DNA of 64,000 bases from CAYRTV01 sp964505785 (GCA_964505785.1 CAZDJZ010000004.1:102546-166545), one strand, 5' to 3'. Positions 40,597-49,630 are shown, counted from the stretch's first letter. Program-made: numbers and translations. The notes: generated from the sequence alone by a model not told the origin.

Positions 40597-41841
40597 TCAG
40601 GTGAAATCATCGAGAACCGTTTTATTTTCTCCAGTAATTGAACTCAGATAAGTGCATTGGGACGACAAACAGCACCCAGGAATAATGTTTTTTTTCATTA
40701 GCATTCTGATGCGTTTCATTCTCCAGCCGTTCCAAATGTCCTTATGAATGTTTCCTCTTTTAATACGGCCAATTCTGTACATAGTATTGTAGCAAAGTCT
40801 TAAACTGCCGTCTTCTTGAATACATGCTGTTTTCCATGGGTAATCACAATTAATTTCCCTTTTTTTTACGGAAAAAAATAATAAACGTATATCATTAAAC
40901 AATGTATTATTAATATAATCCCATATTATCGTTATCTGTGGAAAGTTTTTCCTGAATGAATAAATATATTTATACAGTAAAACAACGCCTTTTTTTCTAA
41001 TATTACGAATGGTTAATTTTCTTAAATCCGGTTCTATTGTGCAGGCAAATGACAGTTTTATTTCTTCATCCTTCTTATTCATTTTGATTAAGGAATCAAA
41101 AACAGAAACAAGCTTATCATAATCCCATGAAGGCAATTCTCTATAATAATTAAATTCCAAGCCGTCTTTTGAAAACTCCCAATAGCCTTTGTTTCGAAGC
41201 ATAATATAATCGACTTTCATGAAACCAATTTCTTTGCATAATTTATAAAAATTGATGATGTCATCTATAGTTGATTTCATTACAACCATACTAGCAACAA
41301 AAGAAACTTTTTTGTTTTTTTCTTTTATTGCTTTCGCATATTTTTTTGCCGCTCTGACAATTTCGTCGAAATTATCTAAATGGGTGATTTGCCTATGAAG
41401 ATTAGCGTTGGATGCATTTAAACTCAATTTGAAGATAAATTCATTATTGCATTGAATGAATTTTTTCAGGTATTTTGGAAGCAAAGCACCGTTTGTGGCA
41501 ATATAAAATACACGTTCTCTGTTGGGCTTGAGCATTTCTTCGACGGACTTCTGATCAAGAAAAATTTCATGAGCTCCAGTGAAATTTATGTATTTTGCGT
41601 GCGGCATTAATTCACATTGAACAACTTTTCTGTAATTCTCGGGAAAAGCGCGTAAAGTCTCATCATTACCTTTTTTCTTATCACGGTTGGAATAATTATG
41701 TTCCCAGCAGAAATTACAATTTGCATTACAGATTCTTTTGGAAGAAGGCATTCCTAAAGCGATAGGATAAGACCTTAGTTTAATTTTTCGGCTCGCGTAT
41801 TCGTTTTCATTAAGCTCAACATTTTCTCTTATCATATTCAT
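40597..41841 (-). CDS. Radical SAM protein with C-terminal Cys-rich (SPASM-like) domain
   Basis: The protein has 414 residues. The radical SAM cluster motif CNANCNFC is at about residues 38-45. A following beta-alpha barrel has YINFTGAHEIFLD and VFYIATNGALLPKYLKKFIQ. The C-terminal part has CDYPWKTACIQEDGSLRLCY and IIPGCCLSSQC, as in SPASM or twitch domains that bind extra iron-sulfur clusters. Most such enzymes modify peptides or activate other enzymes; the target here is unknown. Codon use is far more AT-rich than in the neighbours. The gene starts 1 nt after the stop of the other radical SAM gene, so the two form an operon. AAGG precedes the ATG. Confidence 0.82.
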   Translation of the reverse strand: MNMIRENVELNENEYASRKIKLRSYPIALGMPSSKRICNANCNFCWEHNYSNRDKKKGNDETLRAFPENYRKVVQCELMPHAKYINFTGAHEIFLDQKSVEEMLKPNRERVFYIATNGALLPKYLKKFIQCNNEFIFKLSLNASNANLHRQITHLDNFDEIVRAAKKYAKAIKEKNKKVSFVASMVVMKSTIDDIINFYKLCKEIGFMKVDYIMLRNKGYWEFSKDGLEFNYYRELPSWDYDKLVSVFDSLIKMNKKDEEIKLSFACTIEPDLRKLTIRNIRKKGVVLLYKYIYSFRKNFPQITIIWDYINNTLFNDIRLLFFSVKKREINCDYPWKTACIQEDGSLRLCYNTMYRIGRIKRGNIHKDIWNGWRMKRIRMLMKKNIIPGCCLSSQCTYLSSITGENKTVLDDFT

Positions 41842-41842
41842 T

Positions 41843-43420
41843 TCATGCCTTGCTTCTCTTCTTAATTCTCTGATAAATTTTCGCTGGAAGAACTAATTTA
41901 TTATCATTAATTCCAATTTTATTTAAAAAATTTTTTATCATTACGGAAGTATTGTCAACCCTGCTGTTAATATAAGTTTTCCGATAAGCGGTTCCGCACA
42001 TTGATTTTTCTATTAAAAAGTTATTTTCCCGGTAAGAATAAGAATAATTTCCTGCCCAAGAGGGACATTTTTCACAGAACTCAAGTCCTTCGTCAAGATT
42101 AGGTTCAAACTGCATATTTCGAGCCAACCTAAAAAAATCGCTGTTCCATAGATTGGAAATCGTTTCTTCAAAAATGTATCTAGTTCGATATCCTTTTTGA
42201 TTCCATATCCCACAAATGAAGCATCGCCCTTCTCCGTCAATATTTAAGTGGCTCCATAGATTAAAACATGGATATCTATAAGGTAATGTCATCGGCGGCT
42301 TGAAACTTTTAAAATCATTTGTTACATCACACAAGGATGAATGAAAAATATAATCTACTTTTTCAGACCAGTATTGAAAATAATCCTTAAAACTACCTTC
42401 ATTTTCCGGTTGTTCGACAAAATGAACCCCAATAATGGGATAATAATTATGCCCCTTAATCTTAATAGCTTGCTCTACGTTACGTATAATACTTTTAAAA
42501 TTCCTTTCTTTATGCAGTTTTTCATATACATTTTTTTCTATGGAATCAATGCTGAAATTAATCCACTTAACACCGACTTTCATCAAAGTTCTAAAAATAT
42601 CTGGAGTGCAATATTGTCCATTTGTAAAGAGAGAAACATCAAAACCTTTTTTCCCAGCGTACTCCAGCATTGGAATGATCGATTTATTGAGTAGACATTC
42701 CCCTCTAATTGCGGGAGTTATAGAAACACTATTTCCCAATTCAGCGTATACTTTGTCTATAATAGTCTTAAATGTCTCATACTCTATTTGGATTTGGTTT
42801 TTTTTCTGGACACGAAATGGAGATTTGTTAGAGTGATACAAGCATTTTATGCAAGAATAATTACATTCACTTGACGTATCTATATTAATAGTAGCAGGCC
42901 GGCTATATAAAAGATCAAAATTACTGATTAAATAATGCCTGATTTCTTCTAAATTTGGCCAATACACCTTTGAATTATCTAAAATATGTCCATTGAGATT
43001 ATTATTTTGCAATATCGGCTCTTTATTTATATTCAACCTGTATATACAATCCTTTCCAAAAACTTCGATTAATAGTTCTTTTAGTCCAAATCCTTTTCCC
43101 GAGAAAGAAATATAAGTCAGATTGTTTTCCAGATAATCACTATAAACATTGTTCAATATAGTGGGAGCTAACGGCGATTGATCGAGTTTCACTGTTATGA
43201 AATCAATATTTTTGCCAAATTTTAATAAATATGTATATAACTCAAAAACGTTCTTAAATTTTTTCTTGGAAATTTCTTCCGTATTTTTTATTACTTTAAT
43301 TTTAAACCCGAAGATTCCAGACCTCGGTATATGAATAATATAATCTAAAGAGAAATCATTCATATAATCCTGTAATTCCACATAATCCTCATCGAACAAA
43401 ACAAGACATCTTTTTTTCAT
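41843..43420 (-). CDS. Radical SAM protein with unknown N-terminal domain and SPASM-like tail
   Basis: The protein has 525 residues. Residues 1-165 form a domain I do not recognise (FDEDYVELQDYMNDFSLDYI and onward). The radical SAM motif CNYSCIKC is near residue 189, followed by a core with FDVSLFTNGQYCTPDIFRTL and WINFSIDSIE. The C-terminal segment has RYPCFNLWSHLNIDGEGRCF, then CGIWNQKG and EFCEKCPSWAGNYS, a typical SPASM-like cluster-binding layout. Codons are strongly AT-rich (many ATA, TTA, AAT), unlike the flanks, suggesting transfer. No ribosome-binding site is seen. The gene is upstream of, and 1 nt from, the second radical SAM gene. The two probably act on the same substrate. Confidence 0.82.
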   Translation of the reverse strand: MKKRCLVLFDEDYVELQDYMNDFSLDYIIHIPRSGIFGFKIKVIKNTEEISKKKFKNVFELYTYLLKFGKNIDFITVKLDQSPLAPTILNNVYSDYLENNLTYISFSGKGFGLKELLIEVFGKDCIYRLNINKEPILQNNNLNGHILDNSKVYWPNLEEIRHYLISNFDLLYSRPATINIDTSSECNYSCIKCLYHSNKSPFRVQKKNQIQIEYETFKTIIDKVYAELGNSVSITPAIRGECLLNKSIIPMLEYAGKKGFDVSLFTNGQYCTPDIFRTLMKVGVKWINFSIDSIEKNVYEKLHKERNFKSIIRNVEQAIKIKGHNYYPIIGVHFVEQPENEGSFKDYFQYWSEKVDYIFHSSLCDVTNDFKSFKPPMTLPYRYPCFNLWSHLNIDGEGRCFICGIWNQKGYRTRYIFEETISNLWNSDFFRLARNMQFEPNLDEGLEFCEKCPSWAGNYSYSYRENNFLIEKSMCGTAYRKTYINSRVDNTSVMIKNFLNKIGINDNKLVLPAKIYQRIKKRSKA

Positions 43421-43545
43421 TTTTTTTATAAAAATAATTTAATTCGAAGTATTGGCAGAATGCCGTTTATCCAAAACAATAAATGACGTATATATATATA
43501 CATTGTAATCAGATCCCATCAATCAATCCATGATTTAAAATAAGA

Positions 43546-43622
43546 TGGCGCGCCTGGGAGGACTCGAACCCCCGGCCCGCTGCTTAGAAGGCAGCTGCTC
43601 TATCCAGCTGAGCTACAGGCGC
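43546..43622 (-). tRNA. tRNA-Arg (anticodon TCT), CCA encoded
   Basis: Complete cloverleaf on the minus strand: acceptor GCGCCTG/CAGGCGC, D-arm GCTCAGCTGGATAGAGC, anticodon loop CTTCTAA in stem GCTGC/GCAGC, and T-arm GGGGGTTCGAGTCCTCC. The discriminator base is followed by CCA in the DNA. The tRNA reads AGA codons. Its 3' end faces the AT-rich radical SAM genes. Confidence 0.95.
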
Positions 43623-43759
43623 GTATATTTATCCTAATAATGTGATGAATATTATAACCAATTTCATAGTATATATGAATAGTGAGAATTTTATCTTGAC
43701 TCATTAATCTTTTCCAAGTAAAAAGAGAAAGAAATTGAAAAACCCTTTTCCAGGAGATA

Positions 43760-43954
43760 ATGATGTCTGATATCAAATGCGGGGACTGTAAATTGCGAAA
43801 AAAATATGATGAAAAACCCAAATCTTTATTGGGACGTTTTTGGCGGTGGCATGCCAACTGGTGTCCAAGCTGGAAAGCCTTCATGCAATCTCTTCCAAAT
43901 GAAGAAAGAGTCAAAATCGCCGAGTCTTATGACATGAAAAAATATCTGCCTTGA
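43760..43954 (+). CDS. Small Cys/Trp-rich conserved-looking protein
   Basis: The protein has 64 residues, from the ATG at 43760 (or the next ATG at 43763), with AGGAG upstream. It has CGDCKLRKKYDEKP near the start, and GRFWRWHANWCPSWKAFMQS in the middle. Three Cys plus clustered Trp and His suggest a small metal-binding fold. I have a memory of similar short proteins in anaerobes but cannot name a family or function. It sits alone on the plus strand between two minus-strand tRNA genes. Confidence 0.7.
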   Translation: MMSDIKCGDCKLRKKYDEKPKSLLGRFWRWHANWCPSWKAFMQSLPNEERVKIAESYDMKKYLP

Positions 43955-43977
43955 TATTTATATTCAGGGTAAAAGAA

Positions 43978-44052
43978 TCGGGGAGAGCGGATTTGAACCG
44001 CCGACCTCCTGCTCCCAAAGCAGGCGCGCTAACCAAGCTACGCTACTCCCCG
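43978..44052 (-). tRNA. tRNA-Pro (anticodon TGG), CCA not encoded
   Basis: Cloverleaf on the minus strand: acceptor CGGGGAG/CTCTCCCCG-type pairing with discriminator A, D-arm GCGTAGCTTGGTTAGCGC, anticodon loop TTTGGGA in stem CCTGC/GCAGG, and T-arm GGCGGTTCAAATCCGCT. The DNA after the discriminator is TTC, so CCA must be added by the CCA-adding enzyme, unlike the neighbouring tRNA-Arg. Confidence 0.93.
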
Positions 44053-44154
44053 TCAACAGATTCCGGGAAAGCATTTATTTCCCATTAAATCGAGCATTAT
44101 TATCGCTTAATTCAGTAAAAGTTTCAACCAGACCGTTCCCTCCCATTCGGCGAG

Positions 44155-44407
44155 GCCGCATAAGATCCTCACGGCCTGCTGGCGCAGCCCTCAGGATGAC
44201 ATGAGGTGTTTCACCCATCCGCAAAAGGCCTTAGACCCGTAAATCGTGAATCCACCATGTGAGAAGATGTCAACCTATTTCAGGACGGCTCTCACCTTAC
44301 TCTTCACTCTTTACTCTTTACTATACGATGCAGTCTAAGATCCCCATCGCCGCTAAGCGGCTTGGGGATGACATAAGGGCGGCTTGCGGCCTCAGGATGA
44401 CATGAGG
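44155..44407. repeat. Two REP-like palindromes (44155-44207 and 44329-44407)
   Basis: The first is AAGATCCTCACGGCCTGC-TGGC-GCAGCCCTCAGGATGACA. The second is TAAGATCCCCATCGCCGCTA, then AGCGGCTTGGGGATGACATA and GCGGCCTCAGGATGACATGA. They lie in the 630-nt gap between tRNA-Pro and mutL, which contains no gene. Confidence 0.55.
44277..44321 (+). repeat. Heptad-repeat family, copy 3
   Basis: TTTCAGGACGGCTCTCACCT then TACTCTTCACTCTTTACTCT and TTAC. A looser, related stretch with TTTTTGATTTTTGAT and TCTTCACTCCTGACTC-type repeats runs from 44484 to 44594, and ATTTGAGATTTGAG follows near 44660. Confidence 0.5.
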
Positions 44408-44682
44408 TGTTTTCAACCATAATTAAAACGACACATCCTGTAAAAAGGATTGCGCTTTTTCATTACCATAGCGAATCGAAATCTCTTTGTTTTTATTTTT
44501 GATTTTTGATATTTGATTTTTGATTTAAATAAAATAACTTCTCACTTTTCACTGACTTTTCTCTTCACTCCTGACTCTTAACTCTTTACTAGACCAATAT
44601 GGTTTGATGTCCATGATATACTGCTCTAATTAAGTCATTCAGCCCCACTTCGGTTTTGAGATTTGAGATTTGAGATATTATG

Positions 44683-46416
44683 TCACTTCCGTCCCAAGCC
44701 TTTTTCGATGTCCGTCCGGTCAATGCGCAGGGTTATGGGCCGGCCGTGGGGACAGACACCCGGATTGGAGGTCTGAAAAAGTTCCTGCACCAAATACCGC
44801 ATCTTGCTCATTTGCAGGGATTCTCCTGCTTTAATCGCAGTCTTGCAGGCCATTGTGGCAAGGATATGCTGCTTTTTATCGTCAACCTGTTTGGATGCGG
44901 CCTCTTCAAGCAGGGATAAAAAGACTCCGCCGGCTTCACGGGCAGTGAACATATCCGGGAATTCCTTTAAGGCAACGCTTTTTCCCCCCATGTCATCCAC
45001 CTGAAATCCAACCGCTTCCAGGCGTTCCCGGTTCTCTTCCAGGCTTAATCTTTGAGGCGGGGTCAGGTCTAAAAGTAAAGGCTCCAGGGGCATTTTCCGG
45101 GGCCAGCTTTTTTCCCGCTCAAGCTTAAGAAACTGTTCAAACAGCACCCTCTCATGAGCATTGTGCTGATCGATAATGAGCAGCCCTTTATTATCCGCAG
45201 CCACGATATAAAAATCCAAATACTGGCCCAGGACTGCCGGTCCGGAATCATCTTCTCTTCCCCAGGGAGTGAACCATTCTGCAGACTCCGGCGGCGAAGC
45301 GGATGGCCTATCCGGCCGGAAAAATACCGGCGCCTCTTCATGAACCCGGGGAGATCCCGGTTCAGCCTCACCCGGCCGGCGGCGGGAATCCGGGACTTGC
45401 TTGATCCCCATTTCCCTGAGAATCGCCTGCTCCACAGCTCTTCGGACCAGACGGAACATCCTTCGGCTGTCCCGGAAGCGAACTTCCGACTTGGCCGGAT
45501 GGACATTAACATCCACCTCAGCCGGCGGCATATCGATAAACAGAAAAGCCTCAGCAAAGGTATTCTTTTCCAAAAAAGGCTGGTATACCTGATTCAGGGC
45601 GGCCTGCAAAGTTTTATCCCCCACCGGGCGGCGGTTGATAAAGAAAAACTGATAGCGCCGGTCCCGGCGGCCGGAGGGCGGCCGGGACGCCATTCCGCTT
45701 ACCGTGATGCCCTCTTCGGAGTAATAAACTTCGATAAGGGTATCCAGGCTCTCCTTGCCGTAAACCTGATAAATCCTTTCCTTTAACCCTTTAACCGCCG
45801 GATAGGAAAAAACTTTACGCTGACCATGTTTCAGCGAAAAACTCACTGCCGGGTAAGCGAGAGCGGCAAACGTTAAATACTTCACCACCCGGGTTAATTC
45901 CGCTCTTTCCGAACGCAGAAATTTTTTACGTGCCGGCAGGTTGAAAAACAGATCCTTGACCTCAATTTGGGTCCCCTGGGGAAAAGCCGTATCTTCGGCC
46001 CGGATCACATTTTCGGCTTCCCTCTCAATCCAGGTGCCGCCTTCCCGTCCCCGGCAGGCGGTTTTCAGATTCACCCGTGATACCGCAGCGATACTGGCCA
46101 GGGCTTCCCCCCGGAATCCCAGCGTCTCTATCCGGTCCAGGTCATCCACCCGGGTAATCTTACTGGTCGCATGGCTTTCGAAACACAGAGCAGCATCCGC
46201 CGGGGGCATACCGGTGCCGTTGTCATGAATCCGGATAAGCCGCCTCCCCCCGGCCTGAAGCTCCACCCGGATTTCCGTGGCTTCCGCGTCTAAAGCGTTC
46301 TCCACCAGCTCCTTGACTACGGAAGCCGGCCGCTCGATCACTTCCCCGGCTGCAATCTTATGGAAGACCTCAGCGGGAAGCTTGTGAATCCGGTTGATAC
46401 CCGCTTCAGAGTTCAT
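44683..46416 (-). CDS. mutL: DNA mismatch repair protein MutL
   Basis: The protein has 577 residues. The N-terminal GHKL ATPase has VVKELVENALDA, IHDNGTGM and TLGFRGEALASIAAV, then RRPVGDKTLQAALNQVYQ and PPAEVDVNVHPAKSEVRF. The C-terminal dimerisation domain has DQHNAHERVLFEQFL, a variant of the DQHAxxExxxxE endonuclease motif, and GVCPHGRPITL with the zinc-binding CPHGRP. It therefore looks like a nicking-type MutL rather than the E. coli type. It acts with MutS, which is not in the window. It overlaps mtaB by 4 nt at its start and ends a six-gene minus-strand run. Confidence 0.95.
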   Translation of the reverse strand: MNSEAGINRIHKLPAEVFHKIAAGEVIERPASVVKELVENALDAEATEIRVELQAGGRRLIRIHDNGTGMPPADAALCFESHATSKITRVDDLDRIETLGFRGEALASIAAVSRVNLKTACRGREGGTWIEREAENVIRAEDTAFPQGTQIEVKDLFFNLPARKKFLRSERAELTRVVKYLTFAALAYPAVSFSLKHGQRKVFSYPAVKGLKERIYQVYGKESLDTLIEVYYSEEGITVSGMASRPPSGRRDRRYQFFFINRRPVGDKTLQAALNQVYQPFLEKNTFAEAFLFIDMPPAEVDVNVHPAKSEVRFRDSRRMFRLVRRAVEQAILREMGIKQVPDSRRRPGEAEPGSPRVHEEAPVFFRPDRPSASPPESAEWFTPWGREDDSGPAVLGQYLDFYIVAADNKGLLIIDQHNAHERVLFEQFLKLEREKSWPRKMPLEPLLLDLTPPQRLSLEENRERLEAVGFQVDDMGGKSVALKEFPDMFTAREAGGVFLSLLEEAASKQVDDKKQHILATMACKTAIKAGESLQMSKMRYLVQELFQTSNPGVCPHGRPITLRIDRTDIEKGLGRK

Positions 46417-47663
46417 TGTTTTTCTCCTATCCGTCCCTCCACCCGCCCGGGGTCGACGGATAGGATGCGCACTTTGATGTCCTCTCCCGGCTCCGCTTCA
46501 GCGCCGGGAATCTCCACATCAATATAATTGGGGGTCACCGCATAAATTTCTCCACGCCTTTTTCCGATCACTACCGCATCCAGCACCCGTCCGATGAATT
46601 GACTGCGAAAGGCTGTATTTTTTTCCTTGGAAATCCGGCGGAGACGCACGGACCGTTGTTTCACGGTCTCCGCTTTGACCCGCGGCCACCGGGCAGCGGG
46701 TGTACCTGGACGGGGAGAATAGGAAAATACGTGGAGATAATTTAATGGAGAAGTCCGGATAAAAGAAGCCATCTTTTCAAAATCTTCACCAGTCTCTCCG
46801 GGAAAACCTACGATCATATCCGCTCCCAGAGAAGCATCCCTTCGCCCGCTGCGTATCCGGTCCAGCAGCTCCCGGTAACGGGCGGTGGTTATTTTCCGTC
46901 CCATACGGGCAATCACCGGATCAGCCCCATGCTGCAGGGAAAGATGGAAATGTGGGCAAACCTGGGGGCTGGAAGTTATAAATTCCACGAACTCCTCATC
47001 CATAAAGCGGGGGTCGAGCGAGCTCAACCGGATCATTTCCAGGCCGGAAATTTTTTCCAACTGCCTGAGCAAGCCGGTGAAAGTGCGGGAGGGCTTCAAA
47101 TCCCGTCCATAGAGATTGATATGCACCCCTGTCAGGACTACTTCCGGAAATCCCTGCGACACCAATTCTTCCACCCGCTTAATGACCGCATCCGGAGACA
47201 AACTGACACTTTTTCCCCGTACGCTTGGGACAATACAGAAACTGCACTGGTGATCACAGCCGTCCTGGATCTTGACCGGGGGCCGCGAGCGGAAAGGCCG
47301 GTAAGCGGCTCTTGGTCTGTTCTGAAATTGCTGGATGAGCTCCTCAGCCAGCCGGTCCTTGCCGCGATTGGAGTACACCCGCCAAATCCGGGGATCGTTT
47401 AAAAAGCGATCCGGGATCCGTTCCACCATGCATCCGGTCAAAACCAAGCGTAAACCCGGATGTTCACGGGCGGCCTTGCGGATAAACCGGCGAACATCCG
47501 CATCGGCCCGGGATGTAACCGTACATGTATTGACTAGGAGAAGGTCAGCTTGATGGTAATCAGGTTGATATACAAGCCCGTTTTTTTGCAGGGTTTCCGT
47601 CCAGGCAAAAGCTTCTGCCTGGTTGGCCCGGCAGCCGAAGCTCCGGACCGAAAACGAAATCAT
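46413..47663 (-). CDS. mtaB: tRNA (N6-threonylcarbamoyladenosine-37) methylthiotransferase MtaB-like
   Basis: The protein has 416 residues. An N-terminal UPF0004 domain carries three cluster Cys in SFGCRANQAEAF, NTCTVTSRAD and LTGCMVER. The radical SAM motif CDHQCSFCIVPSVRGKS lies near residue 147. A C-terminal TRAM domain (LDAVVIGKRRGEIYAVTPNY) binds tRNA. The CRANQ variant of the first motif is typical of MtaB rather than MiaB. It adds a methylthio group to t6A37 in tRNAs that read ANN codons. It overlaps purE and mutL by 4 nt each. Confidence 0.9.
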   Translation of the reverse strand: MISFSVRSFGCRANQAEAFAWTETLQKNGLVYQPDYHQADLLLVNTCTVTSRADADVRRFIRKAAREHPGLRLVLTGCMVERIPDRFLNDPRIWRVYSNRGKDRLAEELIQQFQNRPRAAYRPFRSRPPVKIQDGCDHQCSFCIVPSVRGKSVSLSPDAVIKRVEELVSQGFPEVVLTGVHINLYGRDLKPSRTFTGLLRQLEKISGLEMIRLSSLDPRFMDEEFVEFITSSPQVCPHFHLSLQHGADPVIARMGRKITTARYRELLDRIRSGRRDASLGADMIVGFPGETGEDFEKMASFIRTSPLNYLHVFSYSPRPGTPAARWPRVKAETVKQRSVRLRRISKEKNTAFRSQFIGRVLDAVVIGKRRGEIYAVTPNYIDVEIPGAEAEPGEDIKVRILSVDPGRVEGRIGEKQ

Positions 47664-48151
47664 ATTTTGGCTTTAACCTCTTCCGAGCTTTTCTCGACTT
47701 CAGCCGCCATGTCCAGCCTGAACTTGGTCATCTTTTCAGCAAGATTCCCGTCCTTAATCGACAGGATTTGAACAGCCAGCAATGCGGCGTTGACCGCACC
47801 GGATTTTCCCACACCCATGCAGGCCACGGGGACCCCCTTGGGCATTTGAACCGTGGATAACAGGGCATCCATCCCGTTTAAGGTCGCGCTCCCGACAGGA
47901 ACGCCGATAACCGGCTTAACGGTATGGGCAGCGATGACTCCTCCTAAATGGGCAGCCTTTCCTGCTGCGGATATAAAAATCTCAGTTCCATCCCGTTCCA
48001 TTTGCTTTACCAGGCGTATAGTCCGTTCAGGCGTGCGGTGGGCCGAACTGACTTCCAGGGCAAAGGGAATACCAAATTTCTTCAGTATCTCAAGGCTTCC
48101 CTTCACAACATCAAAATCAGATGCGCTCCCGATGAAAATGGCTACTTTCAA
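47660..48151 (-). CDS. purE: N5-carboxyaminoimidazole ribonucleotide mutase (PurE, class I)
   Basis: The protein has 163 residues, the usual length. It has IGSASDFDVVKGSLEILKKF, VSSAHRTPERTI with the catalytic His, and ISAAGKAAHLGGVIAAHTVK, then MPKGVPVACMGVGKSGAVNA. It moves the carboxyl group to make CAIR in purine synthesis. A PurK gene is not present in the window. It overlaps purD and mtaB by 4 nt each. Confidence 0.95.
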   Translation of the reverse strand: MKVAIFIGSASDFDVVKGSLEILKKFGIPFALEVSSAHRTPERTIRLVKQMERDGTEIFISAAGKAAHLGGVIAAHTVKPVIGVPVGSATLNGMDALLSTVQMPKGVPVACMGVGKSGAVNAALLAVQILSIKDGNLAEKMTKFRLDMAAEVEKSSEEVKAKI

Positions 48152-49431
48152 AATTCCTCCTTTCCTTTGACGGTTCCGATATCTTTGCGGTAATGCATTC
48201 CTTCAAACTCAATCTTCGATACAGCAGAATATATCTTTTCCATTGTTTGGGATAGATTATATTCACAGGCGCATACATTGAGGACCCGCCCGCCGGAGGT
48301 AAAAACTTTATCGTCTTCCATCCGGGTTCCTGCATGAAATATTGTGATGCCTTCTATTTCCCGGGCGGCGTTTATCCCCTTGATCTCCTTTCCTTTTTCA
48401 TATTTAAGAGGATAACCGCCGGAGGTCAGCACAATACAGGCCGATGATTTCCGTGTCCATTGGATATCCTGCTCCAGGATATTTTCTTCCAGTACAGCCA
48501 TAATGATATCCACCAAATCCGTTTCCAGCCGAAGCATTTGCGGCTGGGTTTCCGGGTCACCAAACCGGCAATTGTATTCCAGGACCTTGGGGCCGTCTTT
48601 GGTCAGCATCAGTCCCGCATACAGCACACCTTTATATTTGCGTCCCTCCTCAAGCATGCGGGTTACAGTCGGAAATACAATGGTTTTGACTACTTCGTTA
48701 AACATTTCCCGGTTAATAAACGGAGAGGGGGAAATAGCGCCCATTCCCCCTGTATTGGGGCCGTGGTCGCCTTCATAAACCGCCTTATGATCCATGGTCG
48801 TAACAAAGGGGACGACCTTACCGCCGTCCGAAATGACAATGAAAGATGCCTCCTTGCCGCGGAGAAACTCTTCGATAATGGTCTTATTACCGGCGTCTCC
48901 AAATTTTTTATCTTCCATAATCGTTCGAATCGCTTCTTCGGCCTGAATTTGGTTTTTACAGATCATCACCCCTTTACCCGCAGCCAGTCCATCCGCCTTG
49001 ATCACAATGGGATAAGGAAAAGGTGCGGATTTGATAATTTTGCGGGCCTCCTCAGCGTTCTTGGCTATTCGGTAGCCTGCAGTGGGTATCTTGTGACGTT
49101 CCATAAACTGCTTCGCGAAAATTTTACTGCCTTCCAATTCAGCCGCCATTTTATTGGGACCGAATGCGGTCAGGCCGGACTCCTCGAATTCATCCACAAT
49201 CCCCATCGTCAAAGGGGCTTCCGGCCCCACCACTGTAAGCTCAATTTTTTCCTGCGCCGCGAATTGCTTAAGGCCTTGAATATCCTCCGCCGGGATGGGA
49301 ACATTGTCGCCTAGTTGAGCCGTCCCCGCATTCCCGGGTGTACAAAAAATCTTTTTTACTTTCGGACTTTGAGATAATTTCCAGGCCAGGGCGTGTTCCC
49401 GGCCACCGGAACCTACAACCATTACTTTCAT
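48148..49431 (-). CDS. purD: Phosphoribosylamine-glycine ligase (PurD)
   Basis: The protein has 427 residues. It begins MKVMVVGSGGREHALAWKLS, with the ATP-grasp region IKADGLAAGKGVMICKNQ, FVTTMDHKAVYEGDHGPNTG and VLEYNCRFGDPETQ. It couples glycine to phosphoribosylamine in purine synthesis. It is linked by overlap to purE; upstream, a MITE-like element separates it from the glyA-like gene, yet the strand run continues. GGTGAAC-type bases precede the ATG. Confidence 0.95.
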   Translation of the reverse strand: MKVMVVGSGGREHALAWKLSQSPKVKKIFCTPGNAGTAQLGDNVPIPAEDIQGLKQFAAQEKIELTVVGPEAPLTMGIVDEFEESGLTAFGPNKMAAELEGSKIFAKQFMERHKIPTAGYRIAKNAEEARKIIKSAPFPYPIVIKADGLAAGKGVMICKNQIQAEEAIRTIMEDKKFGDAGNKTIIEEFLRGKEASFIVISDGGKVVPFVTTMDHKAVYEGDHGPNTGGMGAISPSPFINREMFNEVVKTIVFPTVTRMLEEGRKYKGVLYAGLMLTKDGPKVLEYNCRFGDPETQPQMLRLETDLVDIIMAVLEENILEQDIQWTRKSSACIVLTSGGYPLKYEKGKEIKGINAAREIEGITIFHAGTRMEDDKVFTSGGRVLNVCACEYNLSQTMEKIYSAVSKIEFEGMHYRKDIGTVKGKEEF

Positions 49432-49447
49432 TGTTCACCTTTCTTCG

Positions 49448-49603
49448 CCTGAATTATTCATAAAAAAATTGTGATTATTTTGCCATTTTTTTTTATCAGC
49501 GATTAACATGATTTTTATTGAAAGTTCAAATTGAAAATTTTTCATTTTCACATTTATATTATAATCGCAATTTTTCACCCCTTCGGCCCGTGAATAATCC
49601 AGG
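49448..49603 (-). mobile_element. MITE-like element A with imperfect terminal inverted repeats
   Basis: The termini are CCTGAATTATTCA (49448-49460) and TGAATAATCCAGG (49591-49603), 12/13 complementary. The interior shares ATGATTTTTATTGAAAGTTC with copies at 59484 and 62579, plus a TGAAAA-T-TTTTCA dyad. It has no coding capacity. It fills most of the purD/glyA-like gap. Strand is arbitrary. Confidence 0.6.
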
Positions 49604-49630
49604 TTCGTATAGTTCCCCTGACCTAAAACT

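Noticed and set aside
40597..43420. RiPP biosynthesis cluster around the radical SAM pair
   Set aside because: No convincing precursor peptide, protease or transporter lies next to the two genes.
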